A stretch of 64,000 bases of DNA from JACCXM01 sp046328335 (GTDB lineage Bacteria; Chloroflexota; Chloroflexia; Thermomicrobiales; UBA6265): positions 62,001 through 126,000 of the forward strand of contig JAXLWU010000005.1 of NCBI GenBank assembly GCA_046328335.1. The letters run 5' to 3'. Below are positions 45,328 to 53,351 of the stretch, piece by piece (position 1 is the first letter of the stretch; each line of letters starts with the position of its first letter). A model generated the notes under the pieces. That model was given only the letters and a program-made list of their open reading frames with translations, did not search any database and was not told the origin of the DNA. The position numbers and the translations under genes are program-made.

Positions 45328-46887
45328 TCAGGCGCTCTGATCAGCGGCGTAGCGCTCGGTCAGCGCCCCCCGCTGCACTTTTCCCGACGCGGTGCGCGGT
45401 AGCGCATCGAGAAAGACGATCCGGCGCGGGATCTTGTGCACCGCCAACCGATGCACAAGCCAGCGGCGAAGATCGCGGGGGCTGACAGCTGCGCCGTCGC
45501 ACAGGACTACCGCCGCCGCCACTTCTTCCCCGAGACGCGGATCGGGCACGGCGAATGCGGCGGCATCGGCGATCGCCGGGTGCTCGCGGAGGGCATCGTC
45601 GACTTCGTGCGGAGCGACTTTTTCCCCACCCCGGTTGATCATCTCGCGCAGCCTGCCGGTCACAAAGAGATAGCCATCGCTGTCGAGATGGCCGACATCG
45701 CCGGTGCGATACCAGCCGCCGGGGAAGAAGATCGCCGCGGTCGCGTCCGGATCGTCCAAATAGCCGGTGAAATTGCGTCCCGTGCGGACCGTGATCTCGC
45801 CGGTCGCGCCAATCGGCAGCGCGTCGCCATTGTCCGCGCGGATCGTGACCTCGAGGCCGGGCCGGATCTGACCGGCGGAACCGGGCTTGCGCGGAATTCG
45901 ATCGGGACGCTCCTCGGCGGAGATGAACCCCAGCGATTCGGTGGAGCCGTATCCGTTGAGCACGGGAACGCCCCACAAGGATTCAGCCCGCGCCACCAGT
46001 GATGGCGGGATGCGCGTGCCACCACTGCGGACCATCCGCGGGCGCCATTCGGCAATCGCCGGGTCGCGATCGGCGGCGTCCACCACCAGTTCCAGCAAGG
46101 CGGGACTCATCCAGGCCCAGGTCGGCTGCAGATCGCGGATCGCGGCGGCGCTGGCCACGATCTCCAATGGATCGACCATGATCGCGCTCCCACCGGAGAT
46201 GAGCGCTTCCACCGCGCGGGCAATTCCGACCACGAACGACGCCGGTGCTGAGAGGAGGGCGCGGTCATGCCGGGTGAATTCGCGGATCACGACGCGGGCG
46301 CCGCAGACCGCGAGCAGCGCATCGTGGCGAATCGGCACCGCGCGAGGCAGTTCGGTCGTACCCGAGGTGAGTAGAATCGCCGCCAGTTCGTCTGGGACCG
46401 GAGCATCGGGAGTGGGACGCGGCGGTCCGACCGCGCCCTGATCCGGCAGCAGCGTCCCATCGGCATCGACCTCGAGCACCGGGATCCCGGCCGCCGTCGC
46501 CCGGTCGCGAAAGGTTGCCGGTTCGCCGCGCCTGGCGATCACCGCCCGCGGTTTGACCTTGGCCAGAATCGCGTCCGCTTCCGTGGCAGGCTTCCCCGCG
46601 CTGACCGGAACCGCGGTTGCCGCGCGCATCGTCGCCAGCAGCACCCGCGTGTAGGTCATCCCTTCCGGCAATTCGAGCAGGAGACGGTCGCCCCGGCCGA
46701 GGCCGAGCGCGGCACAGGCGCGGCCAAACGCCTCGGTGGCCTCCTGCAGTGCGTGATAGGTCAGGTGGCGGCCATCGACGGCGAGGAGCGCAGGGGCATC
46801 GGGGGCGACCGCCGCCCACCAGGCGATACAGGCAGGCGCCGTCGTTTCCGGCGGCACCCAGGGTTCATCCGGCAGACGGAACGTCAC
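45328..46887 (-). CDS. Acyl/aminoacyl-AMP ligase (adenylation domain)
   Basis: 519 aa, ANL superfamily. A3 loop ILLTSGTTELPRAV, A5 NGYGSTE, A7-A8 GWYRTGDVGHLDSDGYLF with GRLREMINRGGEKV, and the A10 Lys in PRTASGKVQRG. Length and form fit stand-alone acyl-CoA synthetases and free-standing adenylation enzymes. It would activate a carboxylic acid with ATP and load the carrier domain encoded downstream. The specificity is not readable here. The GTG at 46887 overlaps the stop of the YdeI-like gene by four bases. Confidence 0.88.
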   Translation of the reverse strand: MTFRLPDEPWVPPETTAPACIAWWAAVAPDAPALLAVDGRHLTYHALQEATEAFGRACAALGLGRGDRLLLELPEGMTYTRVLLATMRAATAVPVSAGKPATEADAILAKVKPRAVIARRGEPATFRDRATAAGIPVLEVDADGTLLPDQGAVGPPRPTPDAPVPDELAAILLTSGTTELPRAVPIRHDALLAVCGARVVIREFTRHDRALLSAPASFVVGIARAVEALISGGSAIMVDPLEIVASAAAIRDLQPTWAWMSPALLELVVDAADRDPAIAEWRPRMVRSGGTRIPPSLVARAESLWGVPVLNGYGSTESLGFISAEERPDRIPRKPGSAGQIRPGLEVTIRADNGDALPIGATGEITVRTGRNFTGYLDDPDATAAIFFPGGWYRTGDVGHLDSDGYLFVTGRLREMINRGGEKVAPHEVDDALREHPAIADAAAFAVPDPRLGEEVAAAVVLCDGAAVSPRDLRRWLVHRLAVHKIPRRIVFLDALPRTASGKVQRGALTERYAADQSA

Positions 46888-47237
46888 CGTTCCAGATCCG
46901 CTGGCAACACCGCGGCGCCGGCCGGGGTCATGCGCCCGGCGGCGATCAAGCGGCGGACGATGCCGCGGTTGATCGCCGACCAGTTGGAACCGGGTTTGCG
47001 CGGCACGAACCGGATCGCGTATCGCTCGGCGTCGATACTTTTCGTCTGGGTATCGACCCAGCCGTAGCAGAGCGCGGTCTCCAGCAAGGCATCGAACGTC
47101 ACCGTCTGTTTGCCGGAGGCTTTCTTGTAAATCGCCACGATCAGTTCGCGCTCCTCGCCGCCGTGTGCCGCTAGCCAGCGGGCGAATGCCTCCGCGGAAG
47201 CGACAGGCGCCGCCCGCTGGACATCGAGTGGGCTCAC
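46884..47237 (-). CDS. YdeI/OmpD-associated-family protein
   Basis: 117 aa. ARWLAAHGGEERELIVAIYKKAS and ALCYGWVDTQTKSIDAERYAIRFVPRKPGSNWSAIN are typical of the bacteriocin-protection YdeI family (DUF1905-related). Biochemical role unknown. Overlaps the genes on both sides by four bases, so it belongs to the carrier-protein operon. Confidence 0.85.
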   Translation of the reverse strand: MSPLDVQRAAPVASAEAFARWLAAHGGEERELIVAIYKKASGKQTVTFDALLETALCYGWVDTQTKSIDAERYAIRFVPRKPGSNWSAINRGIVRRLIAAGRMTPAGAAVLPADLER

Positions 47238-48094
47238 GGCGACATCCGCACGCCCGCGCAGTCCATCACCGCGTTGAAGGTGTGGATGAACGCCAGACCG
47301 CTCCGCGGTACCCAGGAGACAGCACGTTCCCCGGTGCGGGAAACGCCGGGGACCATCGCCGCGGCATCGGCGCGGGCCTGGTGATCGAATTCCAGTTCAA
47401 CCGCCCAGCCCTCGCGTGGTACGAAGGGACGCGCGGACGTCGCGCCGCGCACCGCCGCCTCGGCCCCTTCCCGGATCAGTTGCCGGGCCTTCTCCGGATG
47501 GAGATGGAGCGCGGAAAAGGTGGTGATCCCCTCCTTGACGACGACCCCGACCACCTGATCGCCGAGATAGGCCTGGGTCTGGGCCACGGCCTTCTTGTCC
47601 CCGCAGATGAAGACGACCGGCACGCCGAAGTGCCCGGCCACGACCGCATTGATGCCAAATTCGCCGGTGGAAACACCATCGATACGCACATCGTTCAGCC
47701 AGCCGGACCAGGTGTGCGCCAGGGGCGCCGCCGGGGTGCCCGCCTTGGCGTGATACCCGGTGTAGAAGACCGCGCCGATCCCTGCGAGATCGACCCCCTG
47801 TATCATGCCGAGTGGCTTGTCGCTGCCGGTGATGAAGCGGATCGCGGGATGGAGTTTGTCCGGCAGGAGATTGCGCATGCCGTCATGGCTGTCGTTGACG
47901 ATCACCTCGTCGGCGCCGGCAGCGAGGGCGCCCTCGACCGCGGCATTGACCTCGGCGGTCATCCGCTCCCGGCCGCGGGTGTACTCATCGAGCGAGTGCG
48001 GCTCGCGTCCCCCGGCAACTTCCGGGGGCATGACTTGCACCCAGGAGACGATCCCGCACGTTCCCTCCATGTCCGCCGAAACGAGCACCTTCAT
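47234..48094 (-). CDS. M55 D-aminopeptidase (DppA-like)
   Basis: 286 aa. Zinc ligands of DppA are in place: D8 and E10 (SADMEGTCG), H70 (NDSHDGMRN), H115 (GYHAKAG), E145 (STGEFGIN). DppA cleaves D-aminoacyl peptides such as D-Ala-D-Ala. First gene of a four-gene operon with the YdeI-like protein, AMP ligase and carrier-thioesterase; this may mean that the substrate or product is a D-amino acid or peptide (inference). Confidence 0.9.
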   Translation of the reverse strand: MKVLVSADMEGTCGIVSWVQVMPPEVAGGREPHSLDEYTRGRERMTAEVNAAVEGALAAGADEVIVNDSHDGMRNLLPDKLHPAIRFITGSDKPLGMIQGVDLAGIGAVFYTGYHAKAGTPAAPLAHTWSGWLNDVRIDGVSTGEFGINAVVAGHFGVPVVFICGDKKAVAQTQAYLGDQVVGVVVKEGITTFSALHLHPEKARQLIREGAEAAVRGATSARPFVPREGWAVELEFDHQARADAAAMVPGVSRTGERAVSWVPRSGLAFIHTFNAVMDCAGVRMSP

Positions 48095-48173
48095 CGACCG
48101 TGATTCTCCTCTCCCCTTCCCGTCACTGTTCCTGATCTCACGTCCTGGCCCGTCATCGTAGCACCCGCCCCTG

Positions 48174-48234
48174 GTCTCCTGACCCCTGTCTCCTGACTCC
48201 TGACACCTGACTCCTGACTCCTGTCTCCTGACCC
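48174..48234. repeat. Heptamer repeat family C, copy 4
   Basis: About eight tandem CTCCTGA/CCCCTGT-like units between the MBL hydrolase and the M55 gene. Confidence 0.75.
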
Positions 48235-48256
48235 CGAACGCCGCCTCCAGCCGTTG

Positions 48257-49126
48257 TCAGGCGGGCTCCCACTGATAACCGTCGCGGGTGGCCACGATCC
48301 GGCTCCAGGCCGGAAACGGATCGTGGGCGTGGATGACGAGCGCGCCATCCGCCGCCGCGAACACGCGCTCCCGGGTCCGCGCCAGGGTCGGCTCGTCCCG
48401 GCCCGGCGGCATCCAGTCGCGGTGCGCGACTTCACAGCGATGGTGAATGACATCGCCCATCACGTAGCAGGTCTCGCCCCTGGACACGATGCGGACCAGG
48501 CAGTGCCCGGGTGTTTCACCCGGCGCGGGAATGATCGTGATGCCCGGCGCGATCTCGCGCTCCGCATCGACCTCATCGAGCAGTCCGAGCCGATCGATCA
48601 CCTCCAGCCGCTCCAGATCGCTCCCCGGCTGCCCCCGCCGCGGATTCCCCGTCCAATCGCCGCGGCCGATGAAGTGCCGGGCGTGCGGAAATCGTGGCTG
48701 GAACCCAGCGTCATGCTCGGTCACGACGCCCGGGAAATGATCGCCATGGGCATGGGTGATCACCACATGCGTCACCGCCGCTGGGTCGATCCCGAGTTCC
48801 CGCAAGGCCGCGCCGAGCCCCGGTGAGCGGGCAAAGACCTCGTTCGGCCAGGCCGCGGCGAGCGATTGCTGCCAGGCGGAATCCGGATCGTCGCAACCGG
48901 GATCGATGACGACCAGGGCATCACCCAGCCGCACCAGGACGACATTCAACCCGAGCCAGATGCGGCCTCGCGCATCGGCCTGGGGCAATTCCCGGCGCCA
49001 CTCCGGCTCGGCTACCGGATATCTCGGCGCCCAGAGCAGTTCGCCATCGGAAATGACGGTGATCGTGGCGTCCCCAAGTTGGCGCGTCGCGATGTAGGCG
49101 CGGCTTGGGTCAGGACTGGTGGCCAT
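48257..49126 (-). CDS. MBL-fold metallohydrolase
   Basis: 289 aa. Zinc-binding THAHGDH at 124-130 (H125, H127, D129, H130), then GETPGHC with a further His and VMGDV. A typical lactonase/glyoxalase-like metallo-beta-lactamase fold. Substrate unknown; the N-terminal LGDATITVISDGE is common in N-acyl-homoserine-lactonase-like members. It stands alone. Confidence 0.87.
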   Translation of the reverse strand: MATSPDPSRAYIATRQLGDATITVISDGELLWAPRYPVAEPEWRRELPQADARGRIWLGLNVVLVRLGDALVVIDPGCDDPDSAWQQSLAAAWPNEVFARSPGLGAALRELGIDPAAVTHVVITHAHGDHFPGVVTEHDAGFQPRFPHARHFIGRGDWTGNPRRGQPGSDLERLEVIDRLGLLDEVDAEREIAPGITIIPAPGETPGHCLVRIVSRGETCYVMGDVIHHRCEVAHRDWMPPGRDEPTLARTRERVFAAADGALVIHAHDPFPAWSRIVATRDGYQWEPA

Positions 49127-49159
49127 CGCATTCCTCCCTCGGCTTCTCCAATGTGCCGC

Positions 49160-49924
49160 TCACGGGCACGCGGGCGCGGTGCCCTCCTGCGCCAGCACCT
49201 TCCCGGTGGTGGCATCGATCCGCACCAGCAGCCCATGCTGATCCGGGACGCGACTGTCTTCATAGAGGACCACCCAGTGTTGCGGCCACTCGGTGCGGCC
49301 GGCCGCGACCGGAAAGGTGCGCGAGAGGTGCCGGAACTGCGAGCAGGCGAGGCGGAACTGGTGCCCGGCGATACGGTCGGCGATGAGCGTCGCGGCGACC
49401 GAATCGATCGCGGCCGGGGCCGGCGGGGGATGAAACTCCGGCGCGGTCTCCCAGCCGACGGAATCCTGGCTGACGATCGCCCCGCTCAGCCGCTCGATGA
49501 CGATGCCGAGCGAGGCCGCTCCCGGCGGCCGGCCCGGCGCGTCCCACGGGGCGATGAAGGCGTAGGTCAGCCAGCCGGTATCCGGAATCTCCGTCGTCTC
49601 ACCAGATGGCACGTCCCATGGCCAGTCCACCTGCATCGAGGCGTTCAGCAGCACCGCTCCCGGCAGCCAGGCATCGGCCTGAGCCTGGGCGAAGGGCAAC
49701 GCGCTCTCGTACGTGGCGCCGCCAGCGACCAGCGCGGCGGTGGTCGCTGGTAGGGGCGGCAGCGGCGGATTGTCCGGCGTCCAAATCCAGACCGCCAGCG
49801 CCAGCAACGCGAGGGCGATCTGGACGATGAGGAGGTTGCGCAGCCAGGGGCGCCGCGGCCATTGGCTTGCGGGGAACGGCTCCGCCCCCGGTGGGACCGG
49901 CGGGCTTTCACTCCGGGTGGTCAT
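49160..49924 (-). CDS. Membrane-anchored hypothetical protein
   Basis: 254 aa. One membrane helix near residues 29-47 (LLIVQIALALLALAVWIW) after a Pro-rich cytoplasmic start; the rest would be outside. Patterns such as IDATTGKVLAQEG near the C-terminus resemble the PepSY-like segment of secreted inhibitors. No family recognised. The start abuts the stop of the next hypothetical gene, so the two are one unit. Confidence 0.65.
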   Translation of the reverse strand: MTTRSESPPVPPGAEPFPASQWPRRPWLRNLLIVQIALALLALAVWIWTPDNPPLPPLPATTAALVAGGATYESALPFAQAQADAWLPGAVLLNASMQVDWPWDVPSGETTEIPDTGWLTYAFIAPWDAPGRPPGAASLGIVIERLSGAIVSQDSVGWETAPEFHPPPAPAAIDSVAATLIADRIAGHQFRLACSQFRHLSRTFPVAAGRTEWPQHWVVLYEDSRVPDQHGLLVRIDATTGKVLAQEGTAPACP

Positions 49925-50248
49925 TCAGGACCAACTCAGGTTGCGCACCGCGTAGGGGGCGGAACGCGGCAGCGCGCCGGGTTCCGAAGCGTCGGTGTCC
50001 GGCAACTCGCCAGCGCCGATCGCCTCCCAGCCCTGCTCGGCAAGGGTGGTGCCGATCGTCTCCTGAGTCCACTGGTCGGCGTGCCAGACGAGATCGGCAA
50101 ACGAGGCGATCGGGCGCACCGGCGCCAGGGTCTCGTCCCGCACCGTCTCCAGTCGCTGCCCGGTGTCCAGCCAGACGGTGAGCCGGAGCAGCGTCCCCTC
50201 CCCATCCGCAACCGAACGCACCACTCCTTCCACCCGACCGAAGCGCAT
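49925..50248 (-). CDS. Hypothetical protein
   Basis: 107 aa, acidic. FGRVEGVVRSVADGEG and LRLTVWLDTGQRLETV suggest a small beta-barrel. No known family recognised. Fifteen bases separate it from the MFS gene upstream and it abuts the membrane-anchored gene downstream, so it is in a likely operon. Confidence 0.6.
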   Translation of the reverse strand: MRFGRVEGVVRSVADGEGTLLRLTVWLDTGQRLETVRDETLAPVRPIASFADLVWHADQWTQETIGTTLAEQGWEAIGAGELPDTDASEPGALPRSAPYAVRNLSWS

Positions 50249-50263
50249 CGCTCTCGCTCCGCC

Positions 50264-51496
50264 TCAGCGCGCCGCGCCGCTCGGCACGGGCATCTCGCCC
50301 CGCACGGGGAGGACGTCCGGTTCGTTCGCCTGCGCGATTTCGCGGTCGCTCGGCATCGCCAGGGCCAGGATCACGGCGAGCACCAGCACCACGCTGAGAC
50401 TGGCCAGCGCGAGTTGAATGCCGAATTGATCGGCAAGCCGCCCGGTGATCGGCACCCCGATGCCGCCGGTGACGAAGCCGAGACCGAGGATCACCCCGGA
50501 GGCGATCCCCACCCGTCCCGGCACCAGCCGCTGCGCCATGACCAGCGTCACCGAGAGCGACGCGTCGCAGAAGAAGCCAAACACGCCCGCCAGCAGCAGA
50601 CCCTGTGGACCGGGAAAGGCGACGTAGAGCAAGAGCGCGGGAATGGTCATCAGCAGAGAACCGGCGACGATCCGTTTCTGTCCGACCCGGTCAGCAAAGG
50701 TGCCCCCGATGAGGGTGCCGACCGCGCCGGAGAGGATCATCACGCCGGCCAGGACGCCATAGAACGCCTTGCTGAATCCCAATTCGGCGTACCAGACGGG
50801 GCTCAATTGCAGGACGGAGAGGGAAACCCACGAGCGCAGCATGGTCACGATCACGATGCGGAAGACGAGCCGCCAGCGTGGCACGGCCTCGGTGGCGCGC
50901 GCCAATGCCGCCCGCGCCGCCCGTGCCCGCTCGACCACCCGCATTTGCGACCCGATCAACCCGGCGGCGATGCTGCCGGGGATGAACAGGAAGAGGGTGC
51001 CGACGCGGCCGAAGGTGGCCAGCAGCAGCGAGCCGATGATCGGGCCGAGACCGTAGCCAAGCCCGCCGGCGACGGTGTACCAGGACATCGCCGCGTTGCG
51101 ATGCTCGTCCCGCGAGACGGCGGCGGCATTCGAAGCGCCCAGGGGGTGGAAGGCGCCCGAGCCGATCCCGGCCAGCGCGGCGAGGGCAATGAAGGCGTGG
51201 TAACTGGTGACGAACCCCAGCATCGAGGCGCAGACCGAACCCCAGAGAAGCGTCGCCGGGACGAACCAGCGCCGGCTGTACTTGTCCGAGAAGTAGCCAA
51301 AGACCGGTTGCGTGAGGGACGACATGCCGGTGAAGGCGAGGGTGACCAGCCCGATCTGGGCATTGGAGAGACCGAACTGGATCTTGGCGAGGGGGAAGAG
51401 CATCGGCAGGACGCCGGCCAGCATGTCATTCGAGAAATGACCGAGCATCAGCACCACCAAGGCTCGGCTTCTCGCAATCTGCCACAACGAGGTCAC
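50264..51496 (-). CDS. MFS transporter (fosmidomycin-resistance type)
   Basis: About 410 aa with 12 helices. LMLGHFSNDMLAGVLPMLFP is the start typical of Fsr-type MFS exporters; FGYFSDKYSRRW and FADRVGQKR are loop motifs. Exports a drug-like or sugar-phosphate-like compound, unknown. GTG 51496 is chosen as the first plausible start near the first helix; a longer TTG reading reaches 51574 but runs into a family A repeat. Confidence 0.8.
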   Translation of the reverse strand: MTSLWQIARSRALVVLMLGHFSNDMLAGVLPMLFPLAKIQFGLSNAQIGLVTLAFTGMSSLTQPVFGYFSDKYSRRWFVPATLLWGSVCASMLGFVTSYHAFIALAALAGIGSGAFHPLGASNAAAVSRDEHRNAAMSWYTVAGGLGYGLGPIIGSLLLATFGRVGTLFLFIPGSIAAGLIGSQMRVVERARAARAALARATEAVPRWRLVFRIVIVTMLRSWVSLSVLQLSPVWYAELGFSKAFYGVLAGVMILSGAVGTLIGGTFADRVGQKRIVAGSLLMTIPALLLYVAFPGPQGLLLAGVFGFFCDASLSVTLVMAQRLVPGRVGIASGVILGLGFVTGGIGVPITGRLADQFGIQLALASLSVVLVLAVILALAMPSDREIAQANEPDVLPVRGEMPVPSGAAR

Positions 51497-51572
51497 GCTA
51501 CGCTCCGCGCGGTCTTGCTGCTCCCCGACAATGATCGCATCTTCGGACGAAGCCGGGAGAGCAACGCGGCCC

Positions 51573-51634
51573 AAAAGCCCCTCTCCCGCCGAGCGGGAGA
51601 GGGGTTGGGGTGAGGGTTCTGGCGGCGAGACCGC
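51573..51634 (+). repeat. Dispersed repeat family A, copy 3
   Basis: AAAAGCCCCTCTCCC, GCCGAGC, GGGAGAGGGG, TTGGGGTGAGGGTTC, then GGCGGCGAGACCGCC. Lies between two minus-strand genes. Confidence 0.8.
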
Positions 51635-51720
51635 CCTCCCCCTGCCAGCCTACGGACCGGGAAAAGCGCTCCGGGTCATGCTGCACCCCGCCTCATCGAA
51701 TTGCGGGGAGAAAAGTGCTC

Positions 51721-53190
51721 CTACATGTCGTCCTCCTCGCTGGCCATCGCCGCGATGAGGTAGCCGACATTGCGGCCAAGGAGGGTTCCCGCGTCGTCAT
51801 CGACCGGGAAGTGAATCCCGGCCCAGCACCGTGATTTCGACGCCTCCTCAGCCATGGCGAACAGGTCCCCCGCCGCATCCGGGAAGAAGTGGCCGAGAAT
51901 CACCGCCGCCGAGTTGGAGTTGGTGGAGTGCGATGACGGGTAGGAGGGGAAGTTTGGCGTCGGGAAGAGGACGTTCAATTCCGGATCGGCGGTGATCGGC
52001 CGTTCTGTCCAGTAGGTGTACTTGGCGTCCCAGACCGCGGTCTGGCCGTCGGCCAGGGTCACGCCGAGGTAGGCAAGCACCCGCGCCGCGTGTGGCAGAT
52101 CGAGCCCGTCACGGGCGATCAATTCGTGCGCGAACCCGGTCCATAGCTTCGCGGCGGCCGTACCCTGCCAGTAGCGCGCGGCGTGCTCCTGGGCGAACGT
52201 CCGCCGCGCGACCGCCTCTTGCACGGCGATCAGTTGACTCTGCCAGGCCGGGGTGTCGTAGGCGGGCGGTGGCGCCGGGCGGAACGCGTCCGGCGCTTCC
52301 AGCACCCACGTTCGCCAGGTGCCCCCAAGCGGTTCGAGCGGGGTCTCCGCGAAAGCGGGCGGGGTCGGTTGCCAGTAGCCCGGTCCCTCCAGCCGGCCGC
52401 TGCCGTCCCAGTCCTTGCCGGGGCGGTCATCGGCGCCGTGGGCAAGCGCCAACTGGGCGACCGCCTGCCCCAGCGCCAGCCCGGCATCGGTATCGCGCCG
52501 GACGTTCGTGCCGGCGATCAGGCGCGCCTTGGCCGCCTCCTCGGCGATGGTATCGAAACGGCCCGGCGCGGCATCGGGGAGGAGACTGGTCAGGACCGCG
52601 GCGGCGGCGCCGGCGACCGCGGCGTCTGCGGCGGGATAGGCCGGACGCGCGTCGGTGATGCCTTCCACCACGGTCAACTCGGGCGAGGCGGCCGCGGGCG
52701 CGGGCGCGTTGTAGGCATCCTGGGCGTCGTAGGCGGCGATGACGGCGTCGTACATCGCCGTCTGCAGGATGCCCTGGGCGCGGCTCTGGCGCATCGGCGG
52801 CATCTTGAACTCGGCAAAGGCGTCACTGGCGAGTTCGGTCCAGGTGACCACCGACGGCCGCCCGAACCATTTGTGAACCAGGGCGAGCGCCGCTTCGTCA
52901 CGCGCCGCCTGCAGTTCGAGCAGCTCGGCGATCTCGTCCGGCGTCGGTTCCGCCGGCGCCTCCGGGCGGAGTTGATCCGGGGTGGTCAGCAACCAGGTGC
53001 GCCAGAGCGCGGGATGCGATGCATCCTGCATCCGCCGCGGCGCGGTCAGCGCCCCGCGCGCTTCGGACCAGGCGGAGGCGGCGTTTGCTTCCGGCAGGGT
53101 GGCGAAGGGGAGCAGCGCGGCGCCGGCCAGACTGGATTGCAGGAGTCCACGGCGGGAGATGACGGGGCGGAGGGTGTGGGTTCGGGACAT
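51721..53190 (-). CDS. Tat-exported vanadium-haloperoxidase-like protein
   Basis: 489 aa. Tat signal with SRRGLLQSS near residues 12-20, cut near EANA. PAP2/vanadium chloroperoxidase core near the C-terminus: Lys in WDAKYTYWTERPI, the FPSYPSSHSTN loop and RCWAGIHFPVDDDAG with the axial His. Such enzymes oxidise halides with H2O2 or act as acid phosphatases. The form (about 490 aa, with N-terminal helical region) is that of secreted bacterial haloperoxidase-like proteins. ATG 53190 follows AAAGGA. Confidence 0.85.
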   Translation of the reverse strand: MSRTHTLRPVISRRGLLQSSLAGAALLPFATLPEANAASAWSEARGALTAPRRMQDASHPALWRTWLLTTPDQLRPEAPAEPTPDEIAELLELQAARDEAALALVHKWFGRPSVVTWTELASDAFAEFKMPPMRQSRAQGILQTAMYDAVIAAYDAQDAYNAPAPAAASPELTVVEGITDARPAYPAADAAVAGAAAAVLTSLLPDAAPGRFDTIAEEAAKARLIAGTNVRRDTDAGLALGQAVAQLALAHGADDRPGKDWDGSGRLEGPGYWQPTPPAFAETPLEPLGGTWRTWVLEAPDAFRPAPPPAYDTPAWQSQLIAVQEAVARRTFAQEHAARYWQGTAAAKLWTGFAHELIARDGLDLPHAARVLAYLGVTLADGQTAVWDAKYTYWTERPITADPELNVLFPTPNFPSYPSSHSTNSNSAAVILGHFFPDAAGDLFAMAEEASKSRCWAGIHFPVDDDAGTLLGRNVGYLIAAMASEEDDM

Positions 53191-53351
53191 GATAGTGGTC
53201 CTTTCTGCACGACGAGCGAAGACAACACGCTTCCAACCGTGCGCCGCGTGGCGAACGGACAATGCCTTCCGATCGGGGTTTCAATGCGCGCGGACAGCCA
53301 GATGGGCGCCGGCGCGGCGACAAACGATGTGAGGAGATGAGCCGGGCCGGA

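Noticed and set aside
49862..51613. 583-codon plus-strand frame
   Set aside because: Antisense to the Fsr-like transporter and two small genes; low-complexity Gly/Asp/Arg sequence without a domain.
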